From NCBI RefSeq assembly GCF_902148845.1, contig NC_043748.1:15838945-15902944 (forward strand): 64,000 nt of DNA, written 5' to 3'. Below are positions 24,225-34,729 of the stretch, piece after piece (within the stretch, counting starts at the first letter, position 1; every line of letters starts with the position of its first letter). A program made the position numbers and the translations under genes. Below the pieces are notes generated by a model that did not search any database, had not been told where the DNA came from, and worked only from the letters and a program-made list of their open reading frames with translations. This stretch comes from Salarias fasciatus. Taxonomy: Eukaryota; Chordata; Actinopteri; Blenniiformes; Blenniidae.

Positions 24225-24345
24225 ATGGTCGCAAAATGTGAGGAATAACACAGACTGACCTTCACATATTCAGTGTGTTGTCACCATGGCTGGAACATTT
24301 GAATGAGGCAGGCTGCATGAAGAAATACTGAAGTTAGAGCTACAA
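24225..24345 (+). pseudogene. Immunoglobulin heavy V segment relic (segment-1 family)
   Basis: The stretch aagactgacctt-like cagactgaccttcacatatt followed by a decayed framework 2 (ggaacatttgaatgaggcag, gcaggctgcatga) parallels segment 1 at 18580-18670 (cagactgacctgcacatatt, then gcttggatcagacagcctgc). No leader, second cysteine or recombination signal remains. It extends the V island about 2 kb beyond segment 4. Confidence 0.6.
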
Positions 24346-25130
24346 TCAGAAGTAGAAGTGCTTTTATTTACTAATTTCAGACCGTTCAAGGCTGCCTCAC
24401 CAACAAGAGCCACAGCAGACAGCAGGTCTGTCTGCAGAGTTGTCATTGACTGAAGGTTGTGCAGCATTTGCACAAGTACAATCACAGCAACCTTGTAGAC
24501 CACAGCCTTTGACTGTGGCACAAACTGTTATGACCAAGATATATCCTAATGACCATAACAGAAAGAAACTTGAACAAAAACTGCATCTCAGTGCAACACA
24601 TGATCCAGAAGTACTGGGGTATGATGAGGGTGAAGAGTTTCTCAACCTGTATGGATAATGTGTAACGTTTAGAGTTGAGTAGTTTTGCAACAATGTGTAA
24701 AGATAGGATGTGCTGCTGCATGCTGCTATGCTAGGCTTGTGGATCTGCGTCTGTGGGTAGAGGTGAAACAAGTTGAATAGAGAGGCTGGAATGCTAAAGA
24801 GACAGGAGTGGGGTTTGTTTGATGTGTTCATGGAGTCAAATGGATGTAAAAAAGCAAGTGTGTATATTAGATTTTTGTTAAAAGCAGTTTCTGGTTACTT
24901 TAAAGTGTGTCTATTGATAACTTGGTTAGATATGTAAATGGGGTTGTCATTTTCAATAATAGTGAGTGAAAATCTCAAACAAGTGAAGCTAAACTGAAAG
25001 CTTGTTTGTGGGAGATCTCAATGTATTTGCACATGTGCAGGGCAATAATTCGGCAGGTGTAGCAGATTTTTAACGTGGTTAGTCATGTATTTTCAAAGGA
25101 TGTGATGATATTTGTTAAGCGTGAAAACAT
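24346..25130. other. Non-coding stretch left of the DIRS-like element
   Basis: Short open frames on both strands have no recognisable protein features. Nothing supportable was seen. Confidence 0.3.
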
Positions 25131-25339
25131 TGGTAGTTACTGGATGTAACTCCAGTTCTATGAGTAAGTGCGTGCCCACCTACGGGCTTCACTATTGGTA
25201 CTCCTCTTTTGGTGCAGCCAACCACTGTGACAACAGAAAACTTGACGCACCAATCCTAACCGCGCGATGGCGCAGCACCACGCCCCTCACCAGAGTGTAT
25301 CCCGAGCAAGCGGCAGTCGCAATCCCTTCTTCTGAAATC

Positions 25340-25832
25340 TGTCATGGTCGGTGTGCAGTCAAACCCAGTTTCAGAGAGACAGAAGCAGGTTCGGTGGTCG
25401 AACAGGTTTATTTAGTGCAGATAACCACGAGGGCTGCAGCCTGGCAGCAGCGAGACCGTGGCGTGGCGTGGTCCTGGCGAGGCCGTGGCGTGGTCCTGGC
25501 GAGACTGTGGCGTGGTCCTGGCGAGGCCGTGGCGTGGTCCTGGCGAGACCGTGGCCCTGGCGAGACCATGGTATGGCGTGGCATGGTCCTGGCGAGACCG
25601 TGGCGTGGCGAGGCAAGACGTGACAAAAACTCCCTCTATGCTTTGGCAGAGCAGCCGAGTCCCTCTGCAGCAGCAAGAGTCAGGTAAGGGGAACGATCCG
25701 GCACGGAGCAGGTGGCTGGGAGAGGCTTAGATAGGCGGCAGGGTGGCAGTCCCCAGCTGACTGTAATGAGTAATCAACAGGACCCAGGGAGACTGGGACT
25801 GCCCCTTAGCCTGCCAGAGCAGAATCCTGACA
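25340..25832 (-). mobile_element. Solo LTR (probable Gypsy-type) nested in the DIRS-like element
   Basis: A 493-bp unit that on the minus strand begins tgtcaggattctgctctgg and ends ccatgaca, the TG...CA ends of an LTR. It contains an AATAAA near its 3' end (aaataaacctg). It is flanked by a perfect 5-base direct repeat, aaatc, at 25335-25339 and 25833-25837, the size expected for an LTR-element insertion. No internal element region remains, so it is a recombined fossil. The nesting shows it is younger than the DIRS-like copy. The Gypsy assignment is an inference from end sequence and duplication size. Confidence 0.8.
25449..25620. repeat. GC-rich minisatellite, 22-bp unit
   Basis: About seven imperfect units built on tggcgtggtcctggcgag followed by rccg. 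It lies inside the solo LTR. Open frames across it are low-complexity artefacts. Confidence 0.9.
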
Positions 25833-26169
25833 AAATCAGCCAAGTAAGGGAAGCAGATAGCTGGGCCAGAAGGTAGGTGGCACGCACTTACTCATAGAAC
25901 TGGAGTTATGTCCAGTAACTGCTAATTCTATTTCGTAAGTGCTTAGCCCACCTACGGGCTTTGCTATTGGTACTCACAAAGCGTAGGCCGTAGGTGATGA
26001 ATGTACTCCCAGCTGGCATGCTGACAGAATTAATGCAGAAGGCAGAAGTACAAACCGTACGTGCAGAACGGCCGCAGAACTCCCGAAGAACGAGGCGGGC
26101 ATCCGTGCGCTGAAGCGTTGCCCGCGACGTGCACAACCATCACCACAGCGACACACACACACACGCCGG

Positions 26170-26440
26170 CCGGGGCAAAGCCACAGTGGCAGGCGGGGAA
26201 ACCCCCGGTCCACGACCCACGCACGGAAAGCGGCAGCCAGGCTAGAAGACCCACTCGGCAAGCGGCAGAACCCCTGTTCCCGCTAAGCATGGTCACAACA
26301 TCCGCCAGTGAAGGCAGAGCCAAATGGCAGGCGGGGAAAACCCTGGGGGGCGACCCCAAGCGGGACGCAGCAGCCGGGCCTCAAGGACCAACGCGGTTAA
26401 GCGACAGAACCCCGGTTCTCGCTGAAAATTGACATGGCCA
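26170..26440. repeat. Two imperfect tandem units of about 138 bp
   Basis: Two blocks starting with ggcaggcggggaaa at 26188 and 26326 share further words (gcggcag/gcagcag, gacagaacccc/ggcagaacccc, tcgctgaa/cccgctaag). They sit between the recombinase region and the end repeats of the DIRS-like element, so they are probably part of its tail. Confidence 0.7.
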
Positions 26441-26801
26441 CAGTGTCTGTGCACATATCCCTCAGATATGAAAGCACAAAAGTGGATCCGGAGGCCCAGG
26501 AGGCAGCCTGGCAGATGTCACTCACCGTGACACCTCTGCACAGGACTGCAGAGGCAGCCATACCCAGTGTGGAATGAGCACGAATCACTCTCGGCGTCGA
26601 GAGATTCTGTGCCTCGTAGGCAGGGGCAGGAAGAAGAGAGGGGGACAGGGGGAGCCCAAGGACTCCCCGCTGGTCCCGCTCAGAGAGGGAGGAGAGACCA
26701 AGCCACAGGTGCCTCATGGCGAGCTGTGCATGGCCATGACCCGGCCTCCATTGATGGCATGGCACGGCACATGCGCATCAGGACCTCGGCCATATTGTGC
26801 A

Positions 26802-26901
26802 NNNNNNNNNNNNNNNNNNNNNNNNNNNNNNNNNNNNNNNNNNNNNNNNNNNNNNNNNNNNNNNNNNNNNNNNNNNNNNNNNNNNNNNNNNNNNNNNNNN
26901 N
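26802..26901. other. Assembly gap (100 N)
   Basis: Exactly 100 N, the customary size for a gap of unknown length. Everything left of it (asphd1 copy A, cabp5, V island) and right of it (adap2 to sez6l2) is on different contigs, so order and spacing across it are not proved. Confidence 0.99.
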
Positions 26902-27140
26902 CTCCTCAACGCGAGAGCAGTGTGCTCAGCAGAAAGGCAAACCAGGCAGCCGAAAGAGGGGCATATCTTTGTATTTTCTCTCGATAATCGCGCTCTATAA
27001 GTGCACCCGTAGGTTTAACGCAGAGGATGTTTCATGAGCATGCCGACCTCCAGTACCGGGGAACTACGGCGCGCAGGCAGGGACAAACTTCGTTTGAATT
27101 TTCAACCGCGTTATACTGCCATCTGGCGCGTAAAAAGTGA

Positions 27141-28100
27141 AGGGCTATTATTTAATTATTAATTATTAATTGCTAGTTATTAAACCGATAAAAGTTAAAT
27201 GGAACTCAAATATTATGCCTCTTCATTGGTGCCCCATAATAAAAAACATAGTGAAATATCCAGAGGAATAATCAATTTATAAATTCCATTTCGGATTTTT
27301 TTGCATGATACTTTATTTGGCAAATTTAATGGAAGATATAATTTTTGATGTTGATGCTTTTGCTTTCACCGTTAGATCACTCACTGAGGTCTCGGCTTGA
27401 CTTGGCTTATTTTGTTATGTCTACCACATTTATTTTTTATTAAAGTGTGATCCTCAGTAAACAGATTAGAAACAGGGACAATAATGTTATTGTTTGTATT
27501 TTTATTTTCAGGTAATCTTCAATCATTGAGCCGATTTTATGTACATTTGATCATTGAGCCCATTTTATGTACATTTGATGTTATATGTGGTGAAAAATAA
27601 TTTATTTGCTAACTGTTGTCACATGTGTGCAAGGGACTAGATGTGGGGATTATCACTTATACACAGATAACATTATAATAACCATGATGAAAACATATCT
27701 CCAAAAGATGTAATGATGAAGTTTTTGAAATATCTTCTCCATCAAATGTATTATTAAAGACTTAAAAAAGGAAAAGTATATTCAACAATGATGTTACAAA
27801 TTTCAAATTAGGAGACATCCTCAAAACCACCACACTGATATGAAGGAGAGTGTAAATCAGCTGTCGGGAGTCATAAAAGATTTTAAATCACAAAACAATA
27901 CTTTCTCAAGTATAAGCATCCGGTTCATTTTGAGATGAATTGAGTGTATATACATGTTTAATCCACATAGAGCACATTACAGGCCACCTTTCTTTCCACA
28001 GTCTCCACAAAGGCAACGCATTACAGCAGGTCACCTGTTGTGTTGTTATATTTCAGAAGGCTGCAGCTCTTTAAGCCTCATCCTGCTGTGACGTCTCTCT
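27141..28100. other. Non-coding stretch left of adap2, with a 28-bp tandem duplication
   Basis: AT-rich. A 28-base unit (tcattgagccgattttatgt...) is repeated once head to tail at 27523-27550 and 27551-27578 with one mismatch. The right part is probably adap2 3' untranslated region. Confidence 0.6.
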
Positions 28101-28105
28101 GTCGG

Positions 28106-31100
28106 TCATCTTCTGTTCCTCACTCTGGCTTCACCTATTAAAAGAAGAGGAAAGAAGTAAAACGGATTAATCACTGATGAAGCATTATTATTGGTGAAAC
28201 ATGCTGCAGCAATTTCAGTTTTTTTGACTTGTGATCCACATCCACTTTACAGAATAAAACCAGTTGCAGAAAATGTAGTGATTCAAAATCAATCCTTTTT
28301 AAATTGGTAACTGGAATGAATGTATATTACTCTATATTACTGGTGATCGGGTGACTCCATGACCGTCTAGTTAGAGCCAGCTAAAAACCACTTCATCCAT
28401 GTAGGAACCAGGTTCAATGTTTTCCACAGCTGTGGACCTTGATGAAGACAGTTGCCCACATAGACACACTGTGGATATATTTTAGCATTTTTTGAAGGTT
28501 ACCTATGTAATCCTGCGGTGCCATGGGTCTGGACAACACCTCTCGTAAGGCCTCCAGCCACTCTTTCTGCTCGCTCTCCTGTTCGCACATGAAGATGAAC
28601 TGTCGCCCGGGCGTCTGCACCATGACGCCACACTTCCACTTGTTTCCCCGGGCGGTCTTTGGGACGTACTCCTTCACGGAGTAACCAATGCTCTCTGTTC
28701 CGATGAAGACGACCCCCAGCTCCTCTGCGTCCTACAGCCAGGCAGGATGAGAGCATTAAAATTAAAACTCATTTCAATGTGTTACAATGAGATATTTTTT
28801 ATTCATACTTACGAGCGGGCCTTTGAAGTATAACAGCGCCCTGCTTTGGGAGTCCAAAATAAACCACCTCTTTTTAAACATCTCCTTTTGCTGTGTGAAC
28901 TGAAATAAAGAGAACGTGAATGTCATGACAACAGAACAATAAGAACGTTCTGTCAGAATTTAGATCCTCCTACACTGGAGAAATAATGACGTCCTGTTTG
29001 TCTATTGGAGGTGATCTAGATGTTTTCATTAGGTCTTTAACTTACCAGTGGTCCTGTCTTCTCCATGTACCCCTCTTTGAGGTAATTTCTTGTGATTTTT
29101 AGTGCCAGCTGAAGAAGAAGCACAACCTTTGAACTTAAACTTAACTCAAAGTGAGTTCAAAGTGATTAACAACAATCGCCATATTGTCATTTATTGCTTA
29201 CGTCTTGATCTTTTCCAGTTGGAACGCCGTCTTCAGGTATGCAAAGCGAACAGCACGAATGGCGTTGTACCAGGTGACGATTTCCTAAAGTGGAAGAAAA
29301 CAAGCCGGTGTGTGTGCAACACTGAAACTAACCGTGCATCAACCAGCACACAAGACCTGCTGCTCATTTGACGAGCATACAGTCTCACCTCGGCACTCTC
29401 GTGATAAACATAGAGGTTCCTGGTGTGATCGTCATCATGGTAAGTGATCTGCAGCCCGTGAGGATGACCGATCTTCTCTGGCTGAAATGTTGCGTTCAAG
29501 TTCTTGATGGAGATTACAGCTTTAGGGCCTTTGGACTCCTGGATCATTAATACATGAGAAGGTCAATGTAGATGTGTCACCAATGCCTGCATGACTAACT
29601 TACATTTAAATCAGACTAAAATGTTTCTGTTGGGAAGATTTTGAAACTCAAACAAATCATACACAAAGATAAATTCATACACCTGACAATATGAGCAGGT
29701 CTTTACTATCAAGGCCATTCTGAACAAACCGTCTGAGGAAATTATGCCAACAATGATCTTTGTCATCATTTCTTTATATATCAATAAAATTACATGATCA
29801 GTTTATTGCTTTATGTTGTGTCCCTAAATGTGTGTCGGAGCTGCTGGGAACTCGCTCACATCTTCTTTGTTGTAGTACATGAGGTTAAACTCTCTCTCTG
29901 ACAATACAAACTTCCTCTGCAGAAACAGTGTCTTCTCCTTCCCTTTCTTCCACAGCATCCCTTCATAGAAACCTGAAAAACCAAACAAAATAAAACCACA
30001 TACACCGATTCACATGTGCTTTCAGACTCATGTGGGAAAACAAAAACACTTATACAGCCAAACATACTGCAGAGTGGCCAGTGTTTACTCCTGGCCAGTT
30101 TCATATACAGTGAACAGGTTAGTTCTGCATGTGGATGAGGAACTGCATTGTTTAAATAGTTTTTTTTCTTTGTTTTTGCTTTTACAATTCAGAGCAAGTA
30201 AAGGTTTGATCTGCACCTGTGGTGTATCCCGGTGGTGGGTATTTTCTTTCTCCAGTGAACTCCTGTCTCTCGTATTTCGCCCGGATCCACTGTTCCTTCA
30301 GGACCCTACAGTTTATAAAAGAAAAGCAGAAGAAAATTATTCTTTCAAAGTCCCACAACAATAAGTCAACATAATCGCAGCATCAATACGAGAGTTTGGA
30401 TGTATCAGCAGAAATGCATATAAATTTCACTTCTACAATAAGTGGTTGGAACTTCTGTTTTTGAGTCAATGCCCAGTCCAGCAGTTTTAAAACAGAAAAT
30501 AAAATATTCCATCATGGAGTAATGTAGTCTGAAGAGTGTGAGCATTATACCTTACTTGTTGTCATTTTCCTGAGGTCTGTAGTAGAAAGGTGGAACAGCT
30601 TTCTCATACACAGCCTTGGCCTTGGCATTGCCTTTGGATTTCATTGACTTCCCCCGAAAATAAACAAAGGCAAAGACACACATTACCCTGTCATTCCCCT
30701 GGAATCTGATTTCATCTGTTGTAGCTTTGATAAGAGAGGTTAAAGTGCACTTTGAATTAGGTCCTACCTCCACTACATCATCCTCAAAGAAGTCCAGCAA
30801 GAGGGATTTGACCCTGGTGGAGAGACTGCGGTGCGTCCCGGAGCACTGCAGACACACAAAGACCCCCAGCTTGCAGGACGCCCAGTCCGGACCTGAGGGA
30901 TGCGCAGTGAGATGGGTTAAAGGTAAGAATTTGCAATCAGGACTGGATTTACAGGTAAAGTGTGTGTGTCTTATTTCTGTTGTCTGAACGTGAATCTAGC
31001 ATGACAATATCTCAAAATCCAAGTATTACGCATTTAAAATCCTCCAAAGTGAGAAAAATGAAGTTTTAAAGGTATTGACTCTTGAAGAGATGGAGTTCCG

Positions 31101-31240
31101 TGAAAAAGCAGACAGTGCGGCGGTTTTCTTCATCCGTGGTTCACGAGCTTACCGGGCGCGCCGCAGTCTGCGCACCGGTCGTTCCCGGGCTGCTTCACCA
31201 GTCCCAGTAAAATCTTTCTGTTGCGCTCACTGTCTGCCAT
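28106..31240 (-). CDS. adap2: ArfGAP with dual PH domains (centaurin-alpha type)
   Basis: Cytoplasmic, phosphoinositide-binding GTPase-activating protein for Arf6-type GTPases. Eleven coding exons on the minus strand: 31240-31153, 30892-30768, 30647-30556, 30305-30217, 29972-29860, 29538-29389, 29284-29202, 29108-29046, 28899-28813, 28731-28503 and 28134-28106, about 382 residues (human ADAP2 has 381). The ArfGAP zinc finger is Cys23, 26, 43 and 46, followed by the arginine at residue 51. PH1 starts at FYEGMLWKKGKEK; its later part has IGHPHGLQITY. PH2 starts at GYMEKTGP and ends around SEQKEWLEALREVL. VLKEQWIRAKYER and KAVISIKNLNATFQ favour ADAP2 over ADAP1, though YMEKTGP is ADAP1-like. The phase between exons 7 and 8 is off by one base; a missing G at the exon 8 start would explain it. 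Confidence 0.88.
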
Positions 31241-31249
31241 CCCCGGCAC

Positions 31250-33000
31250 AGAGTCAAGCTTCTCCTAGCCCTCCTAGGACGAATAAATTCGTTGAATTAA
31301 AAAAACAAACACAAAAAGAATCCAGCACGGCGGTCAGTCGCGACGCGGCACGGCAAGGCACCGTATTTCCACATGGAAAGTGAAAGTTGCGACAGTGATT
31401 GTCTCGATAAAGGTGGACAGAAAAAGTGTCAGATTCACACTTACAGGATCTTTCAGGAAATGTGACGGTGAAAAGTTGCATTTGTACAAAAGCAACATTT
31501 AAAAACCCATGAATGCATACTGGTTTTTATTTATTTTTTTTTTTTTTTCAAACTGAACACGGCCGTCCAACCAGTTTGGACCAATAATACTGGTCTGTGC
31601 GTAAAGGCAGGCAGAGAGGCGCAGGGACAAATATTCAATCAATTCATTCCTCTGCGACGTCGTGCCACCAAATGTCACCTTGCCTGCAGGACGAAGACCC
31701 AACCGTATTTCTAGTATTTATTTTTTGTGTGTGGCTGTTATAGTATTATTTTTTTACCATAGCGCATGTTCAAGGCATTTGCAGTGATCCAATATCGTTG
31801 GCACAACACCGGCTTACATGAAGATGCAGAAAATAGTTTCACTTCCTCACATTCTGTACACTTGTCTGAAGTAAGCAGTGACTTGACGTGGCTTCATGTG
31901 TACAAGAAAGACTAACATATAGAATCCACAAATAAACTGGAGCAGTGAACTATAATAGGTGGACAATTACTGTATTTTGTTGTGATTTCATTAACAAGAA
32001 AGATAATATATATTTGCACAAAATTTGAAGAATGGACTAACTACATTGTTGTTAACATATCATTTTTTTATACAATAGCAAGAGAAAATAAAAAGAAAAT
32101 CTGTGAATCCTTCGGAATTTCTTTGACTTTCTGCATTATTGGAATTAAAATGAGATCCATTCGACATATAACTGTAGCTAAACATAAAACGTTTGATTGA
32201 ACCACATAATATGTATTTGGTTAACAAATCCACAAAGCAGTTGTTTTTATTTTGCGTCATTAGGTTAGAAATTATTTTTTTCTTTTCAACAGCACAGTGA
32301 TTGTTAAAAGGTTATGCTATAATTATGTGGAATCATGAGTAACATGTTGGCTATACTTCACATTTATAACAAATTAATGCAGAAAATTAGAAAATCTGAA
32401 ACGATTGACAAACCTTTTTTGCTGTGACTGTATACAGCAGACCTGATCTAACAATAGTCACTAACAGAGGCAGAGTTTTCCCGCAAGACATTTTTCACGA
32501 TCATCCGAAAACCATTCCAAGTGTAAACACTGTAATAGTTTCTCTGCTTGTGAAAACCTTGTTGCATTGTGGGGTTCAAGCATTTCTCTGAAGTTGACTC
32601 ATCATGTACACTTATATTAACACTATAACTGATAAAATCAAAATACTTTAATGCTGGTAGAGAAAATGACATTTCAGTGGCATGTAGGTAACACTGGGGA
32701 AACTTTATGATAGATGATAAAATAAATAAAAATACACTTAAAAGTAGGTTGGTATTTCAGTGTTGATAGAGTTTGATAACAAATGTGTCGTGTTTTGCTT
32801 GATAACAGAAACATCTGCTCCCAAATGCATTTGAATACATATTAAACAAGTGCCTTATTGAGACAGTAATTTATAAATATTCATGCTAATTAATTAATTT
32901 CTTTTTTCACACACTCTTCCCTTGTTTCCAGGAGAGGAAAATCAACATAAAAATAATCCCAGAAATATATTTTAGGAGGAAAAAAGTCCAAACATTCAAA
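31250..33000. other. Intergenic stretch between adap2 and antkmt
   Basis: The first 250 bases are GC-richer and probably hold the adap2 promoter. The rest is AT-rich with nothing supportable; part of it may be antkmt 3' untranslated region. Confidence 0.4.
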
Positions 33001-33005
33001 TAGTA

Positions 33006-34724
33006 TCAAGAAGATTCATTCTCCTTGGTTAGTTCAGTGTCATTTCTGACGGCATGCTGCTTGTGTGCCTGCATGCTATATGCCCAAGCTCTGTCCACGC
33101 CATGTCCCTCAATCCTGCAGGGTTTCCAGTCAGGTAAGGGAAAACGACCAGCGACCACCAAGGCGTCGTCAGGAAGCTCAGCCTGCAGCTTCTTCTGCAA
33201 CAGCGACAGCTACAAACACATCAACATACATGTGAATGTAAGAGGGTCTCTTAACATGTTCTATCAGGTTCCTACTTGATTATGTTTGCTTTTTCATTGA
33301 AACTATTTGAAATAAATGCTGCATATTCTTTGACTGCTCTCTGACACATAAACCCCTTCACTTGTTATTTTCAAAACTGATCTTGAGAGCCATTTTTATT
33401 AACCCAGCTTGAGACTCTGCTGCTGTTTTTATTGTTTTATTGCTCGCTTATGTACAGCACTTTGTCAGTTTTTAAAGTGCTTTATCAATAAAGTTAAGTT
33501 GTTCTGAGTTAACATAGTTTAGTTGTTAATAGAGCCACTGCAACAGTTTCTACAGCACTTTCTGTCAATCCACTGCATCTCTTTGCAGTGGTTTGAATGT
33601 ACAAAAGTTATCAGTATTTCAATTTTCGGTAACACTTTACTTGAAGCCCCTCTTTATAACACATTATAAATAGTTATAACACTAATACATGATCACAATG
33701 CTTTATAACTCACTATACAGCAGTATACAGCATAGGATTAAGGTTAGGGTTAGGGTTAGGGTTAGGGTTAGGGTTTGGTCCTGGCATTGTGATCATCTAT
33801 GAATGTTTATAACTACAGCTACACATGTTATAATGGCATTATAATGCTTTATGAATGTACTTATAATGTGTTATGCAGGGGGGCTTCAAGTAAAGTGTTA
33901 CCCAATTTTCAACTGATATATGCTGAGTTTATTGCTTACCACACTGGGAGCCAAAAATACAGTCACATTCTTGCATTTTGTCAAGTCGACCTGTGATGAC
34001 AAAGAAAGGGCATGAATATTAAAATGAAAAAAAAAGTATACTTTTTTGACAAATTCATGCATATCTGACAGTTGTTTGCATAGCAGACTGAGGGAAGCAG
34101 TTCTGATTGTCTCCTTTGAGATGCTGCTTCATTTAATAATAATATTGTAACACAGACCTTCCAGAGATCTTCCCGTCGGTAGGACACTTTGTCCTGGTGA
34201 CCTGCTCTCCACGCATGGAAGCGGAGAAAGCCGGACAAGCCATGGGTTGAGCTCATAACCAACAGCTGGACTGAAACCATGCTGGTGGGCTTCCAAGACC
34301 TGAAAGATAAAATGTAACCACAACTAGTCACACAAGGCATACAAAAAGGCACCCAAACATTGGTTTGTACTTACAATCCGACCATCACCAGATCCCAAAT
34401 CCACAAGACCTCCCTTTCGTCCTTTCAGCAATGTCATTACATTTTGTACCTGGGCTCTGCTGGCAGGTATATAAGGGACCTGCAATAAAATTAGGCATGA
34501 AAAAAGTGTCATTTAAAATACGAAAGTATTGCAACGTGAATACTTATTCAAGTAGACTGCACCTGAAGTCTTAAGGGGACTTTTCTGAAGCCGGGCTGAA
34601 GGAATCCCACCCACATAGCATAAACCGCAAGCCCAGTGCCTGCAGCTATCTGAGCAACACCCCAGACCCCGAGGTGCTTCGGTCTGAGGTCAGCAAAGAC
34701 CTCATCTGGTGTGTCATCATCCAT
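33006..34724 (-). CDS. antkmt: Adenine nucleotide translocase lysine methyltransferase (FAM173A)
   Basis: Mitochondrial SAM-dependent methyltransferase that modifies a lysine of the ADP/ATP carrier. Coding exons: 34724-34563, 34479-34375, 34299-34158, 33990-33940 and 33209-33006. The first exon has a hydrophobic segment at about residues 22-43 ([20 protein letters not shown]), the membrane anchor of the family. SAM motif DLGSGDGR is at residues 81-88, the acidic Glu105 follows in GYELNPW, and the C-terminal region has [13 protein letters not shown] and RAWAYSM. The fourth-listed intron holds a MITE. Near 34223 one extra base shifts the frame: NPWLVRLS is followed by [13 protein letters not shown] in another frame. 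Without it the protein would be about 220 residues (human 235). FAM173B-type ATPSCKMT is the alternative, less likely from HAWRAG. Confidence 0.88.
33628..33902. mobile_element. Palindromic MITE with 8-bp target duplication (hAT-like) in an antkmt intron
   Basis: Terminal inverted repeats of about 40 bases: GGTAACACTTTACTTGAAG at the left and its complement at the right. Perfect 8-base direct repeats caattttc flank it at 33620-33627 and 33903-33910. It has no coding capacity. The 8-base duplication is the signature of hAT-type transposases, so a hAT non-autonomous family is likely. Confidence 0.9.
33741..33776 (+). repeat. Telomere-like (TTAGGG)n tract inside the MITE
   Basis: Five to six uninterrupted ttaggg units in the centre of the palindromic MITE. 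Carried by a transposon, it is not evidence of a fused chromosome end. Confidence 0.95.
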
Positions 34725-34729
34725 TCCTG

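Larger units (their letters stand above)
25133..27140 (-). mobile_element. DIRS-like tyrosine-recombinase retroelement remnant, broken, with assembly gap inside
   Basis: On the minus strand 26765-26397 encodes a tyrosine-recombinase C-terminal region: a HST box, then CRGVTVSDICQAASW, TFVLSYLRDM. This is the pattern of DIRS/Ngaro-type elements. Further along the minus strand lie inverted and direct copies of one end repeat: 25135-25206, its inverse at about 25870-25920, and a direct copy at 25921-25975 (shared text cccacctacgggct, attggtactc). Such inverted and split repeats are typical of DIRS ends. The element is interrupted by a solo LTR and by 100 N. It is incomplete and not functional. 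The right limit is a guess. Confidence 0.7.

Noticed and set aside
24397-24831. 144-codon open frame on the minus strand
   Set aside because: Low-complexity Ser/Cys/Leu composition, no domain, no splice or promoter context.
25112-25687. 191-codon open frame rich in Trp, Arg and Gly
   Set aside because: It runs through the 22-bp minisatellite and the solo LTR; the repeating peptide is a by-product of the DNA repeat.
26567-27037. Open frames spanning the N gap
   Set aside because: They cross 100 unknown bases and run antisense to the recombinase region.
33741-33776. Ancient chromosome-end fusion from the TTAGGG tract
   Set aside because: The tract lies wholly inside a MITE with exact target duplications.
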